Shown: positions 9,252 through 16,940 of the stretch, one piece after another | Numbering within the stretch: position 1 is the stretch's first letter | Layout: each line of letters begins with the position of its first letter | From: Flavobacteriales bacterium | Lineage (GTDB): Bacteria > Bacteroidota > Bacteroidia > UBA10329 | DNA: 64,000 bases | Assembly (NCBI GenBank): GCA_021741155.1 | Contig: JAIOYP010000004.1 | Span: forward strand, 62,001 to 126,000 | Reading direction: 5' to 3' | Made by a program: the position numbers and the translations under genes | Notes under the pieces: model-generated | Database searches by the model: none | Seen by the model: the letters and a program-made list of their open reading frames with translations, nothing else | Told to the model about the DNA's origin: nothing

Positions 9252-9552
9252 GACCTTATGAGTGATTATTCACGGTAATGTTCGACCTACTCTGATTGAG
9301 AACGAAAGCGTTCGTTTCGAGGAATTGAAGGACACTTGCAAAGCACAATTGGACATTTCGACTTTTAAGTCTTATTGTGCGACACTCCAAACGGCAAAAA
9401 AATATGCCGGACACATCAGAATGGTCACCTAAACAAGACCTTTTAATAATGACGTGTCCTTCTTCCCTCTATATAAACGAAGCCTCGTTCTTTCTTCAAA
9501 GTACCATTTCAATATACAATACTGGTCACGCACTCCGCAAGTCAATTTACGG
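9252..9552. other. Non-coding region between the rep operon and the recombinase
   Basis: No credible gene is seen. It contains a 6-bp-arm inverted repeat AACGAA-AGCG-TTCGTT at 9301-9316, about 50 bp upstream of the small rep-operon gene, which could be an operator. A second inverted repeat, ATTTACGG/CCGTAAAT (9545-9565), straddles the recombinase stop codon. Confidence 0.4.
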
Positions 9553-10485
9553 TCAGGCCGTAAATCGATATGGGCTGTCAATCCTGTGCAATTTTTTCCC
9601 TGCGGTCGTTTCCATTGGCAAGAACTTCTTGAGCAGTTCCCCTTGTTCTTGTAAGTTCAGTCGAACATAAATCTCGCTGGACGTGATGTTTGAATGACCT
9701 GCTATGCTCTGAATCTGATGCCGGTTCCCTCCCGCATTCAATATTTCATGGCACTTACCATGACGAAAAGCGTGAGGCCGAATCGGAAAACCAAGGAAGT
9801 TCTGGAGTTCCTTACACCAGCGTTGGACGCTCCGTTGTTGGAGTGGCGTTCGCTCACCTGCATTTCGACTGCTTGGTGCGGTTTGGAACAGACTTGCCCC
9901 TTTATTCATGCAGATGCGAATACCGATGTACTTCATAAGTAATCGGTGGCATTCATCATTCCACATGACCATGCGGAGTTTCTTCGTTTTGAGCGTAGTG
10001 ATGTACGTGTAGTTACGGTCGGTCTGTATGTCCGCGATTTTCAGTGAGAGGAGTTCAGATATTCTCATACCTGTATTCCATAGGAGCTGAAACACCACCT
10101 TCCTTGTCAGTTGGTTGAAGTCGTCTTCATCAAGCGTGTCGTCTATGAGTTCAAACTGCTGTCGGCTGATGAAGTCTGGGAATGTTTCGGTGATGCGCGG
10201 GCCTTGTATAAGTTCCCACGAGATGGTGCTTTCATCTTTTGCCGACCAATGTTTGAAGAACGCCCTGATGGCATTGGCATGCAGTGACCGTGTTCGTTCC
10301 TGATAGATTCCCTTCAGGTACGCGAGGTAGTCGTCCAAGATGTCGTCATTGACGGTGCTCAGTTCGGGGTTGTTCAGCCACTTGCAGAACAGCTTCAGTA
10401 CGCTTTCATAGGTACTTACGGTTCTTGCCGACAGTCGGCTTGAACGGCTTTTGATATATAATTCTATTGACTTTTCAAATTTCAT
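9553..10485 (-). CDS. Tyrosine recombinase, XerC/D-like size
   Basis: A 310-residue site-specific recombinase. The N-terminal SAM-like core-binding domain spans about residues 1-95, and the catalytic domain follows. Catalytic signatures are visible: first Arg in WNTGMRISELLSL, HAFRHG for His-x-x-Arg, and GHSNITSSEIYVR with the second His and the nucleophilic Tyr. The ATG at 10485 is preferred over a GTG two codons upstream. It is distinct from the larger integrase near 24 kb; it may resolve multimers of the mobile element or belong to a second nested element. The 3' end carries a short hairpin, and a GC-rich hairpin lies just upstream of the start. Confidence 0.88.
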   Translation of the reverse strand: MKFEKSIELYIKSRSSRLSARTVSTYESVLKLFCKWLNNPELSTVNDDILDDYLAYLKGIYQERTRSLHANAIRAFFKHWSAKDESTISWELIQGPRITETFPDFISRQQFELIDDTLDEDDFNQLTRKVVFQLLWNTGMRISELLSLKIADIQTDRNYTYITTLKTKKLRMVMWNDECHRLLMKYIGIRICMNKGASLFQTAPSSRNAGERTPLQQRSVQRWCKELQNFLGFPIRPHAFRHGKCHEILNAGGNRHQIQSIAGHSNITSSEIYVRLNLQEQGELLKKFLPMETTAGKKLHRIDSPYRFTA

Positions 10486-10492
10486 AGGCACA

Positions 10493-10524
10493 AAGGGCCC
10501 GTCAGAAACGATCGAACGGGCCTT
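10493..10524 (-). promoter_or_regulatory. GC-rich hairpin in the recombinase leader
   Basis: AAGGGCCCGT and ACGGGCCTT form a strong stem about 8 bp upstream of the recombinase start. On the minus strand the stem is followed by TTTGTG and then the start codon. It could act as an attenuator, mask the ribosome-binding region, or terminate upstream transcription. Confidence 0.4.
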
Positions 10525-10564
10525 CTCTGCATTCCACCCATATTAAAATGAGTGAACAGGAAGG

Positions 10565-10622
10565 CTCGTTGTCGTTTCAAATTCTGAATGTGATTCAGAA
10601 TGACCCCTTTCGGGGCAACGAG
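10565..10622. other. Branched inverted-repeat structure (three-way junction)
   Basis: An outer stem CTCGTTG/CAACGAG (10565-10571, 10616-10622) encloses two perfect hairpins. These are ATTCTGAAT-GTG-ATTCAGAAT (10581-10601) and CCCC-TTTC-GGGG (10604-10615), the latter directly adjoining the outer stem. All three stems are perfectly paired, so a folded RNA or single-stranded DNA is plausible. It lies between the recombinase and a DnaA box. Confidence 0.5.
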
Positions 10623-10700
10623 CTAATATTATACTTGTTTAGGTTATTAATAGTATACATGGTCGACTGATTAAATTCAATCTGGTTATCCACAGATTGG
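10623..10700. other. Candidate replication origin: A+T-rich tract and DnaA box
   Basis: An A+T-rich stretch (10623-10680) is followed by a perfect DnaA box TTATCCACA at 10686-10694. The box sits inside a short inverted repeat, AATCTG/CAGATT. A replication-protein gene lies 1.6 kb away. Together these suggest an origin for an excised circular form, but a single DnaA box can occur by chance. Confidence 0.35.
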
Positions 10701-11116
10701 AGGGATGTGATACCATATTGTAGAAAAGAAGTCAAGTTCCCCGCCCAAGGCCCGATGAAGGTCACATTACCGAGCTTGCACGTGGCTGCTTCACGTCTTA
10801 CGTGACAATCCCGTCAAAGCGACCCTTTCATTCGCACAGAAACCGATTCGCGACACTCTTTTCCCGATGGCCAGAGTGTACTCGAAACCGTTTCTTTTCC
10901 CCACGCTAGAGCCTTTCTGTTCCCTACTCATTCCCCATAATCCGGTCTGCCCTGATGTGTGAGCCGTGTCCAGTGCATGGGCATGATAATCCCCCCAAGA
11001 TTGGACAAGGTCGTAACCTGCGCAAGCAATGCTATCCTACGGACATTCCTACTTGCACCGGTTCCTATTCCCTTGTCCTTGAATCTGGGAGATTATCAAT
11101 TAACCCATTAAGCACT
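10701..11116. other. Non-coding region upstream of the DUF7222-like gene
   Basis: No supported gene is seen. A frame that extends the following gene upstream through this region has Cys/Pro-rich, atypical composition and is not accepted. A short inverted repeat, CACGT-GGCTGCTTC-ACGTG-like, occurs around 10780-10805. Confidence 0.3.
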
Positions 11117-11485
11117 ATGTACACAAAAAATCACACACATCTTACCAGCAGACTAACGGACATCATGGAAAATGAGCGAGACACCATCCGCGCAAAAGTT
11201 GCCGAAGCGGCACTTGAATACAGTGGCGGTGAACCACTTTCCTTTTTCCGAAATCTTCTTTCGCACGGTTGCGTGAGCGGCATGGTTAATTCCCTCATCT
11301 ACTACGTCGACACCCACAGCTTCTTCGATGAACATTATGATGCGATTGAAGAACTTCGCATCGAGCATCTTGAAGATTGTGGAGAACCACTTCGTATAGA
11401 TGGCGATCTTAAGAACACGCTGGCTTGGCACGCATTTGAAGAGACGGCAAGAAGAATGGCGGATGAAATGGAATTGGACCTGTGA
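11117..11485 (+). CDS. DUF7222-like hypothetical protein of mobile elements
   Basis: A 122-residue acidic, helical protein. The core (FFRNLLSHGCVSGMVNSLIYY, then FDEHYDAIEELRIEHLED, then DLKNTLAWHAFEETARRMA) resembles a small domain recurrent in Bacteroidota phages and conjugative elements; I believe it corresponds to DUF7222, from memory. I start at the ATG before YTKNHTHLTS; a longer frame to 10955 has atypical composition, and a shorter start 16 codons further in is also possible. It is the only plus-strand gene in this part of the island. Function unknown. Confidence 0.6.
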   Translation: MYTKNHTHLTSRLTDIMENERDTIRAKVAEAALEYSGGEPLSFFRNLLSHGCVSGMVNSLIYYVDTHSFFDEHYDAIEELRIEHLEDCGEPLRIDGDLKNTLAWHAFEETARRMADEMELDL

Positions 11486-11660
11486 CGGGTCCTTTTCCGT
11501 CATGTGATTTTGGGGATTGAGGAGGAGGGATGAGAGGAAGAATTCGTTGCTGAGGTTTCAGCCTGCTGGGCAGGGCAAGATAGCCTTGTGACGGGAACGC
11601 TAGGGCGATTCTCTTACACAAGGCGATCTTGGCAGGAAGTGTCCTGCACCTCTCAAGTTG

Positions 11661-12956
11661 TCACCGACTGTCCTTCGGAAGTCTGATCACAATATTGGCC
11701 GAATCTGTCTTGAAGCACTGTCTTACTTGTAGATTTCCGATTTTCGGCTGTGGTGTAAAATCCTTGTTGGGCCGAGTGCTTCTATTGGGGTAAATGATTT
11801 CAATGATTGAAGTCAACTCTTTCAAGGACTGTGGTGAGTCATAATATCCAAATATCTCACTAACGGCCTTACTACTTACGCAACGGATATTTTCCGCACT
11901 AAATCCATGACTGACAAGTATGTCTTTGAATGAATCCAACTTTTGTTTTCCCCTTCCGGCACCATCGAGAAGTACTACTCGTGCACTCCTCCGATACAAA
12001 AGGGTTTCAATATCGGTGCTCTTCTGCTTTAGTACTGAAGGCGAAATTTCAAAGAATGTTTGGGTTTCAATATTGAAGACAGTTCGATCTCCGCTTAATG
12101 TTCTTGTGAGCTCCTTGAGCCCTTTTAGTGCTTGTTCTAAATGTCCTTTACGCTCATCAATCTGAATTTGAAGCCATACAGCGTCAACCCAAAGCATATC
12201 GCTGGAATCCGATTTTGATAGCAACATAGAAAGAGCCGTATTTGCTTGGGCTTCTGTTTCGGCCAATCTCGTCTCTTTGAGTGATTCTATGAGAATCCAA
12301 TAAAAGGAAGCTTGCAGCTTGTCATTTTCGTCAATCGTGTTCACATTGATTTTTGCGAACTCCATCTTATATCCACTCTGGAGACGCTCATAGCAATCTT
12401 TTTGGTTCGAACCTTCACAATTTGCGTATGCGTCCAAATGACTCTCCATTCTGAAATCGAGTTCACTAACCCCAAGCCAGCTATATACCAGTGATTCTGG
12501 ATTGGTAGTATCTGCGGTTCTGCTGGCCGATGCGTTCATTTGTGTGGACGCTTCTGTGGTGCCAAAAATGCGCATACCACTTCCACTAAGAAAACTGAAA
12601 GCCACCCCAATAATTCCAATGACACCAAAAGCAACGCTCATCCTGTTTGACTTGCGTGAGCTTGATTTTATAGTCGCAATTGAAGCATAAGTAGCCTTGT
12701 CTAACGCAGATTGAAATGGCCCTAATATCTCTTGTCTAATCGCCTCGATGGAGTTGATGAGACTTCTCATAGGTTCTATAACCATATCGAGTTGTTCAAT
12801 GCTGTTATTGAATGCTTTCATAACAGATGAGGGCAAGTGCTCCTGTAAACCTTTGTCACTCCTCAACGATTCAAGGGCAGCCTTTGCTTTCAGCAACTCT
12901 TCTAAGGCCTGATTTAGCTGATTCGTGTCAGTACTATTGGGAGTAGGCGTTTCCAT
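11661..12956 (-). CDS. Hypothetical single-pass membrane protein with a LytR_C-like C-terminus
   Basis: A 431-residue protein. An N-terminal helical, coiled-coil-like part (residues 1-105) is followed by one membrane segment (VAFGVIGIIGVAFSFLSG, about 108-125). A helical middle follows, in which DYAEC-type helices and a repeat-like KGHLEQALKGLKEL suggest TPR-like packing. The last 110 residues (ARVVLLDGAGRGKQKLDSF to NIVIRLPKD) resemble the topology of the LytR C-terminal domain, but the match is weak. No operon partner is evident: 346 bp separate it from the relaxase. It may be island cargo rather than part of mobilization. Confidence 0.6.
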   Translation of the reverse strand: METPTPNSTDTNQLNQALEELLKAKAALESLRSDKGLQEHLPSSVMKAFNNSIEQLDMVIEPMRSLINSIEAIRQEILGPFQSALDKATYASIATIKSSSRKSNRMSVAFGVIGIIGVAFSFLSGSGMRIFGTTEASTQMNASASRTADTTNPESLVYSWLGVSELDFRMESHLDAYANCEGSNQKDCYERLQSGYKMEFAKINVNTIDENDKLQASFYWILIESLKETRLAETEAQANTALSMLLSKSDSSDMLWVDAVWLQIQIDERKGHLEQALKGLKELTRTLSGDRTVFNIETQTFFEISPSVLKQKSTDIETLLYRRSARVVLLDGAGRGKQKLDSFKDILVSHGFSAENIRCVSSKAVSEIFGYYDSPQSLKELTSIIEIIYPNRSTRPNKDFTPQPKIGNLQVRQCFKTDSANIVIRLPKDSR

Positions 12957-13302
12957 GATGAGACATATATGGGACTTTATACAATAGTAGAAATAAATCA
13001 GCTGTCACATCCTACGTGAACTTGGGAAAGAGGAAAGGGATGTCCAAACCAAAGATACCCTTCTCCATTTTTTCAAGGTCGTACGCATTATGGACGGATA
13101 TGAGTTTGATCTTTTCAGTTTGCATTAAAATAAAAAAGGGTTGGCCAAGTTCCTTCCTTTGTGAAAGACGTGAGAACCGCGCAGCCTATAAGAATGAGGC
13201 AGGCGCAGTTTATTTAGTGAAAAAACAGCATGATGGCACCCTAAAAATGGTGGGTGTAAACTTGGGTGAATTAGTGCCGTGAATTCATCGCCTGTACAAT
13301 TG
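12957..13302. other. Intergenic region between the membrane protein and the relaxase
   Basis: No gene is firmly supported. On the plus strand a frame of 88 codons beginning with GTG ends GTLKMVGVNLGELVP; its C-terminal third looks protein-like but its start does not. No strong hairpin was seen. Confidence 0.3.
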
Positions 13303-14163
13303 TCAATTCCTGTCAAAGTCGTCCCTATTCCTTGAAGAGTGTTCACTACTCATTCGCATATTATCAAGTTCTGAAAGACGTGTGTGTTGCAGGTCAAGTT
13401 CCGTCACTTGCTCTGGTTTCAATCCTAACCGTGAAAACCGCATCTTCTTCCCTTGTTCACTCCAAAGAATCCCTTGGACTCTGCCCCTGTGGTTATAGGT
13501 TGCGAAGCCTTGTTCTCGCAGATTCAGATAGAACTGCTCTGAGTTTTCCGATATGCGGAAAATGCCTTGGATACGTTCACTGAGTTCTTCGCGTGTGAGC
13601 TTCAGCTCAGGATTCCGCTTTTGCTTGTAGTAGGCTTTCTCACTGAATTCCTTTTTCCCCCAAGCTTGTTCATCGATACCAATAGTAAGCGAAGGATGAT
13701 GTTCCCGCATGTACCGGAGCATTTCCATATGAACGCTCCTAAGGTTTTCCTTGGAGAGCCGAGTTGATTCTTTACTCATCAGTTCATTGGCACTGACTAT
13801 AAGATGAGAATGCCAATGCTGTTCTGATTTGTGATGGGTTCCGAACGCAAGGGCATTTGGGTAGGTTTTTTGGATGTATGTGTTTACAAGGTCATCCATG
13901 ATCTCCACGCTCATCTTTTCACGGTCGAGCGGGTTGACCGAAAGAATCACATGCACCGCCTTATTTCCGTTCCTGCGTTTCTTGGCGAAGTCGGCATAGT
14001 TGGTCTGGAATTCAAGGGTTATACCATCAAGGTCAGTGCGGTTGAGATTATGAAAAATACCCTGCGTATGATGGTCTTCAATGTGGCCCTTGTCAGTTGC
14101 GATGTACGCAACAACGTTAGCCACCGCGTTATACGTCTTGACGGGGAGAATCTTGATAATCAT
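13303..14163 (-). CDS. Relaxase / mobilization nuclease (MobP/MobB type)
   Basis: A 286-residue DNA-nicking relaxase. The N-terminus carries YNAVANVVAYIATDKG, followed by a nuclease core with VHVILSVNP and the histidine cluster EQHWHSHLIVSANE (about residues 115-130). That cluster corresponds to the metal-binding HxH motif of relaxases. It would nick one strand at oriT and lead it into a recipient. It is the last gene of the mobilization operon, overlapping the preceding MobC-like gene by 35 bp. At under 300 residues it is short, but the C-terminus is a normal variable charged tail. The oriT is probably nearby but was not identified. Confidence 0.85.
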   Translation of the reverse strand: MIIKILPVKTYNAVANVVAYIATDKGHIEDHHTQGIFHNLNRTDLDGITLEFQTNYADFAKKRRNGNKAVHVILSVNPLDREKMSVEIMDDLVNTYIQKTYPNALAFGTHHKSEQHWHSHLIVSANELMSKESTRLSKENLRSVHMEMLRYMREHHPSLTIGIDEQAWGKKEFSEKAYYKQKRNPELKLTREELSERIQGIFRISENSEQFYLNLREQGFATYNHRGRVQGILWSEQGKKMRFSRLGLKPEQVTELDLQHTRLSELDNMRMSSEHSSRNRDDFDRN

Positions 14164-14617
14164 AGAGCCATTCGATTATAAGAGGCGAATCAGTGGGGCG
14201 TTCTCTGAGATGTTCCCTGAGTAGGTCGATAATGTTAGGCGGGCGGGTGATGGTATTGCGGACTTCCCTTTCTAGTGTTTGTAGCAGGAACTGAAACTGC
14301 TTGACTTCCTCCAGCGTGATACCCTTTTCGTAGTGGGCATATCGGGTGAGCTGGTTGGCGTTGTTACCAATTCTCCGCAAGGCGAGTGAAAGTTCTTGAA
14401 GGCGGTTATCTGACGGCAGGACATAACCCGTGCCGTGTATTTCAGCGGAGATGAGGGCTTTGAGATAATCAGAAACCTTCAGTCCCTTTTTCTTTGCATG
14501 GCGTTCTAATTCCTTTGCTTCGGGTTTGGGTAGGCTTAGGGTATAGGTGCAATTCCGTTCTCGGAACCGTTTTTTCCTGAGCGTTGCTTTTTCTCTATGT
14601 CCTACATCTTTAGACAT
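14129..14617 (-). CDS. MobC-like relaxosome accessory protein
   Basis: A 162-residue protein with a basic N-terminus and a ribbon-helix-helix-like segment (LPKPEAKELERHAKKKGLKV). It then has the MobC signature LRRIGNNANQLTRYAH in the second half. MobC proteins bind oriT and assist strand separation for the relaxase. I choose the ATG before SKDVGHREK because it overlaps the coupling-protein stop by 8 bp; an upstream start would give 12 further hydrophobic residues inside that gene. It overlaps the relaxase by 35 bp, indicating coupled translation. Confidence 0.85.
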   Translation of the reverse strand: MSKDVGHREKATLRKKRFRERNCTYTLSLPKPEAKELERHAKKKGLKVSDYLKALISAEIHGTGYVLPSDNRLQELSLALRRIGNNANQLTRYAHYEKGITLEEVKQFQFLLQTLEREVRNTITRPPNIIDLLREHLRERPTDSPLIIEWLYDYQDSPRQDV

Positions 14618-16055
14618 ACTGCTTTTTGTCCTGAACCAATGCGTCAACATCAATGAGAGGAAGTTCCCTTGCTGACTGGCTTGTAATATGTGGCGGTGGC
14701 ATTTCGCTCATGGTTCGGAGCGACCTATCCTTGAAGTAGGGTCTGACATTCACTTTCATGGGGCGGTAGGAACCTGCTGCGAGTATGGCGGTACCTTCAT
14801 CCATGTGTACCAGTTCGGACACGGTCATCACTTCACGCGAACCTTGTCCTTTTCCGTCCTCCCTTTCAAACGTCCATCGACCAAGACGTTTTTCAAGCTC
14901 TTGGGCCAAATCAGTTTCCATGCCGGGGAAAATGAGTTTGCTCCAAGAGTTAGCGAGAATCGTATGTGCGTCATGACTGCCATAGCGTTCGATGAGCTGA
15001 GCACGAGACTGTATGGCGTACATGATTCCAACACGGTACTTTCTGAGATTGCTAAGTGCCTCTGCGAACCCTTTGATTGTGAGTGACCCTAGCTCGTCAG
15101 CAAGAATCAACACATCGAGTTTATTCTTCTCTGGGATAATGCGCATGAGTTCACGGAAAAGTTGCGTGAAGAAAATTTCAATCAGGAAAGAGTAATACGA
15201 GGCGTCCATAACGTCCGTCCAGATGTATATCGCAGTTTTGGAATCCCTGAAAGATTGTAGGTCGAGAGTATCGGACCCCGTGCATTTCGCAACAGCTTCA
15301 TCTCCGAAAATGCGGACACCACTTTCAGCAGTTGCAAGTACATTGGAAAGCAACTTCCCTTCTTGACTGATGGTCGCTTTGTATTCAGTGAACAGCTGGT
15401 CGTCTGCATAAGCTGAGTACAATTGATCGACCTTCTTTGGGTCAGCTTGCATGAGACTGATGAGATACCTCGTATTGGCCAGCGTTTGGTATTGAGTAGG
15501 AAGGGTCTTTTGAAGCTTGAAGATGGTGACGAGTAGTTTGGCTCCCATTTGAGGCCAGAAGATGTCGCGACTGTTTCTAAACTGTGGGTCAAGAATCATT
15601 TCAGCGAGCATGTTGAGCTCTGTGCTGGTTGAAGCCCGCTGCAAGGGGTTGAACCCAAGAGAGATTGACGGGTCTTTAAAATCAAGCACTTTGATCGTGT
15701 AGCCTTTGCGATGTAGTTCGCCTGAGGTCTTTCGGAAAAGTTCTTTGGCCGGATCCAAAAACACTAAAGAGCAATCATCCATTCCTAGTGCAGTTGGAAT
15801 CAAAGCACCTGTGGTTTTTCCTCCACCGCTTTGACCGATAAGTACCGCGTGTTTGAATGAATGGTCACGGGTTATCTTGCCGTCTCCTAAACAAAATCCT
15901 TTGTTCCATCTTGAAAGTAGCGAAGAAGGATTCCCGAAGTCATCATCATACGTCTGCTTACGCTGCTCTTTGAAGAACTGGACCACAATCGCAATCAGAA
16001 GGAACAATGCGATGAGATGCCAGAGCTTTGGTGTGAAGATGTAGAGGTATTCCAT
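14610..16055 (-). CDS. VirD4/TraG-type coupling protein
   Basis: A 481-residue type IV coupling ATPase. An N-terminal membrane segment (LWHLIALFLLIAIVVQFF, about residues 11-28) is followed by Walker A LIGQSGGGKTTG (about 72-83) and Walker B VLILADELGSL (about 308-318). Coupling proteins deliver the relaxase-DNA complex to a type IV secretion channel. No channel genes are visible, so the element would need one from elsewhere or from outside the window. It lies 7 bp after a 51-residue membrane protein and overlaps the MobC-like gene. Confidence 0.9.
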   Translation of the reverse strand: MEYLYIFTPKLWHLIALFLLIAIVVQFFKEQRKQTYDDDFGNPSSLLSRWNKGFCLGDGKITRDHSFKHAVLIGQSGGGKTTGALIPTALGMDDCSLVFLDPAKELFRKTSGELHRKGYTIKVLDFKDPSISLGFNPLQRASTSTELNMLAEMILDPQFRNSRDIFWPQMGAKLLVTIFKLQKTLPTQYQTLANTRYLISLMQADPKKVDQLYSAYADDQLFTEYKATISQEGKLLSNVLATAESGVRIFGDEAVAKCTGSDTLDLQSFRDSKTAIYIWTDVMDASYYSFLIEIFFTQLFRELMRIIPEKNKLDVLILADELGSLTIKGFAEALSNLRKYRVGIMYAIQSRAQLIERYGSHDAHTILANSWSKLIFPGMETDLAQELEKRLGRWTFEREDGKGQGSREVMTVSELVHMDEGTAILAAGSYRPMKVNVRPYFKDRSLRTMSEMPPPHITSQSARELPLIDVDALVQDKKQYV

Positions 16056-16062
16056 ATGCGTG

Positions 16063-16218
16063 TTACTTAAGGATGACCCTGAAAAGGTTCTCGACCGCTT
16101 GTAAAAGGAAGACCAAAAGTTTCAGGGTAGCGACCGCGATCCACATGATAAGTCTGCCAATCGATTTGATTGTTTCCCAAATCATGCCCATCATATCGTT
16201 ATCCGTTCCTCTGCTCAT
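16063..16218 (-). CDS. 51-residue membrane protein in the mobilization operon
   Basis: The frame begins ATG AGC AGA at 16218 and encodes MSRGTDNDMMGMIWETIKSI followed by a long hydrophobic amphipathic stretch (IMWIAVATLKLLVFLLQAVE) and LFRVILK. It exactly fills the gap between the neighbouring genes: 2 bp after the upstream stop and 7 bp before the coupling protein. The single membrane helix and position suggest it may assist or regulate the coupling protein. It is short enough to be missed by usual cut-offs; no relative is recognised. Confidence 0.6.
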   Translation of the reverse strand: MSRGTDNDMMGMIWETIKSIGRLIMWIAVATLKLLVFLLQAVENLFRVILK

Positions 16219-16220
16219 GG

Positions 16221-16940
16221 CTATTGTGTAAGATCAAGCCCCGCTTGTATGAAGACTTTTGCTCCTCGCCCTTCCAACATCTGCCGGTACAATTTTGATG
16301 CTATTGCAAACTGGGAGTCTTCGTTCCGTTCGAGAGGACGGTACACCAGATGTACGGTGATACCTTGGAGATTACTCAACGGCAACTGTTGCTGGAACAT
16401 TGAGATAATTCGTGCAGGAGTATCCTTCAGAACTGTGAAGGTCTTTGCATCATAGAAGGAAATGTCGCCATGCTCCATCAGGTCACTATACACGATGAGA
16501 GTCCGTTCATCGGCTTTACTTTGCGCAAGGGCGTTGAGTTGTTTTGCCAGCGGTAGATATACAGAGGAATGTTCACGACCCTTCTTTTCATTTCTCTGTT
16601 CGGCTGATATGCGGTCAAATTCCGATAGGAACCCTTTCACTTCTTTATCCCTCTCAAGCTGATTGCTAAACCAACGACTTCGTTGCGGTATGGAAATTTT
16701 CCATACTCTATTAAGACTGAGATTACTGATAGGTAGGGTTGTAAAGCGGATCCCAGCCCACGAGTCATTCTTGAACTGGAAATGCTCTTTGATAACATCC
16801 ATTTCAGGTTGCAGCCCATCCGTTTCGGTCACATCAGTAAGAAGAACAATCTCTTTGGCATAGGTCTGTCCTTGGGCGATCCACGTGGTCAGAATAACCC
16901 CGACCAGAATTATTACAGGAATGATTACGAGCGGTCTCAT
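16221..16940 (-). CDS. Secreted or membrane-anchored vWA-like protein
   Basis: A 239-residue protein with an N-terminal signal or anchor (LVIIPVIILVGVILTTWIAQG, residues 4-24). The soluble part has a von Willebrand A-like layout. A first strand EIVLLTDVTET carries a degenerate Asp-x-Thr-x-Thr MIDAS motif, and a later strand LIVYSDLMEHGD carries a second Ser-Asp. A C-terminal half follows with HLVYRPLERNED. vWA domains usually mediate metal-dependent protein binding. It overlaps the upstream gene by 4 bp (ATGA). A role in recipient contact or in assembling the transfer machinery is inference. Confidence 0.6.
   Translation of the reverse strand: MRPLVIIPVIILVGVILTTWIAQGQTYAKEIVLLTDVTETDGLQPEMDVIKEHFQFKNDSWAGIRFTTLPISNLSLNRVWKISIPQRSRWFSNQLERDKEVKGFLSEFDRISAEQRNEKKGREHSSVYLPLAKQLNALAQSKADERTLIVYSDLMEHGDISFYDAKTFTVLKDTPARIISMFQQQLPLSNLQGITVHLVYRPLERNEDSQFAIASKLYRQMLEGRGAKVFIQAGLDLTQ

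Noticed and set aside
10955-11116. A 54-codon N-terminal extension of the DUF7222-like gene
   Set aside because: The extension is Cys/Pro-rich and low quality, and the compact domain begins after the ATG at 11117.
13016-13282. An 88-codon plus-strand frame between the membrane protein and the relaxase
   Set aside because: It needs a GTG start, has no motif and only its last third looks protein-like.
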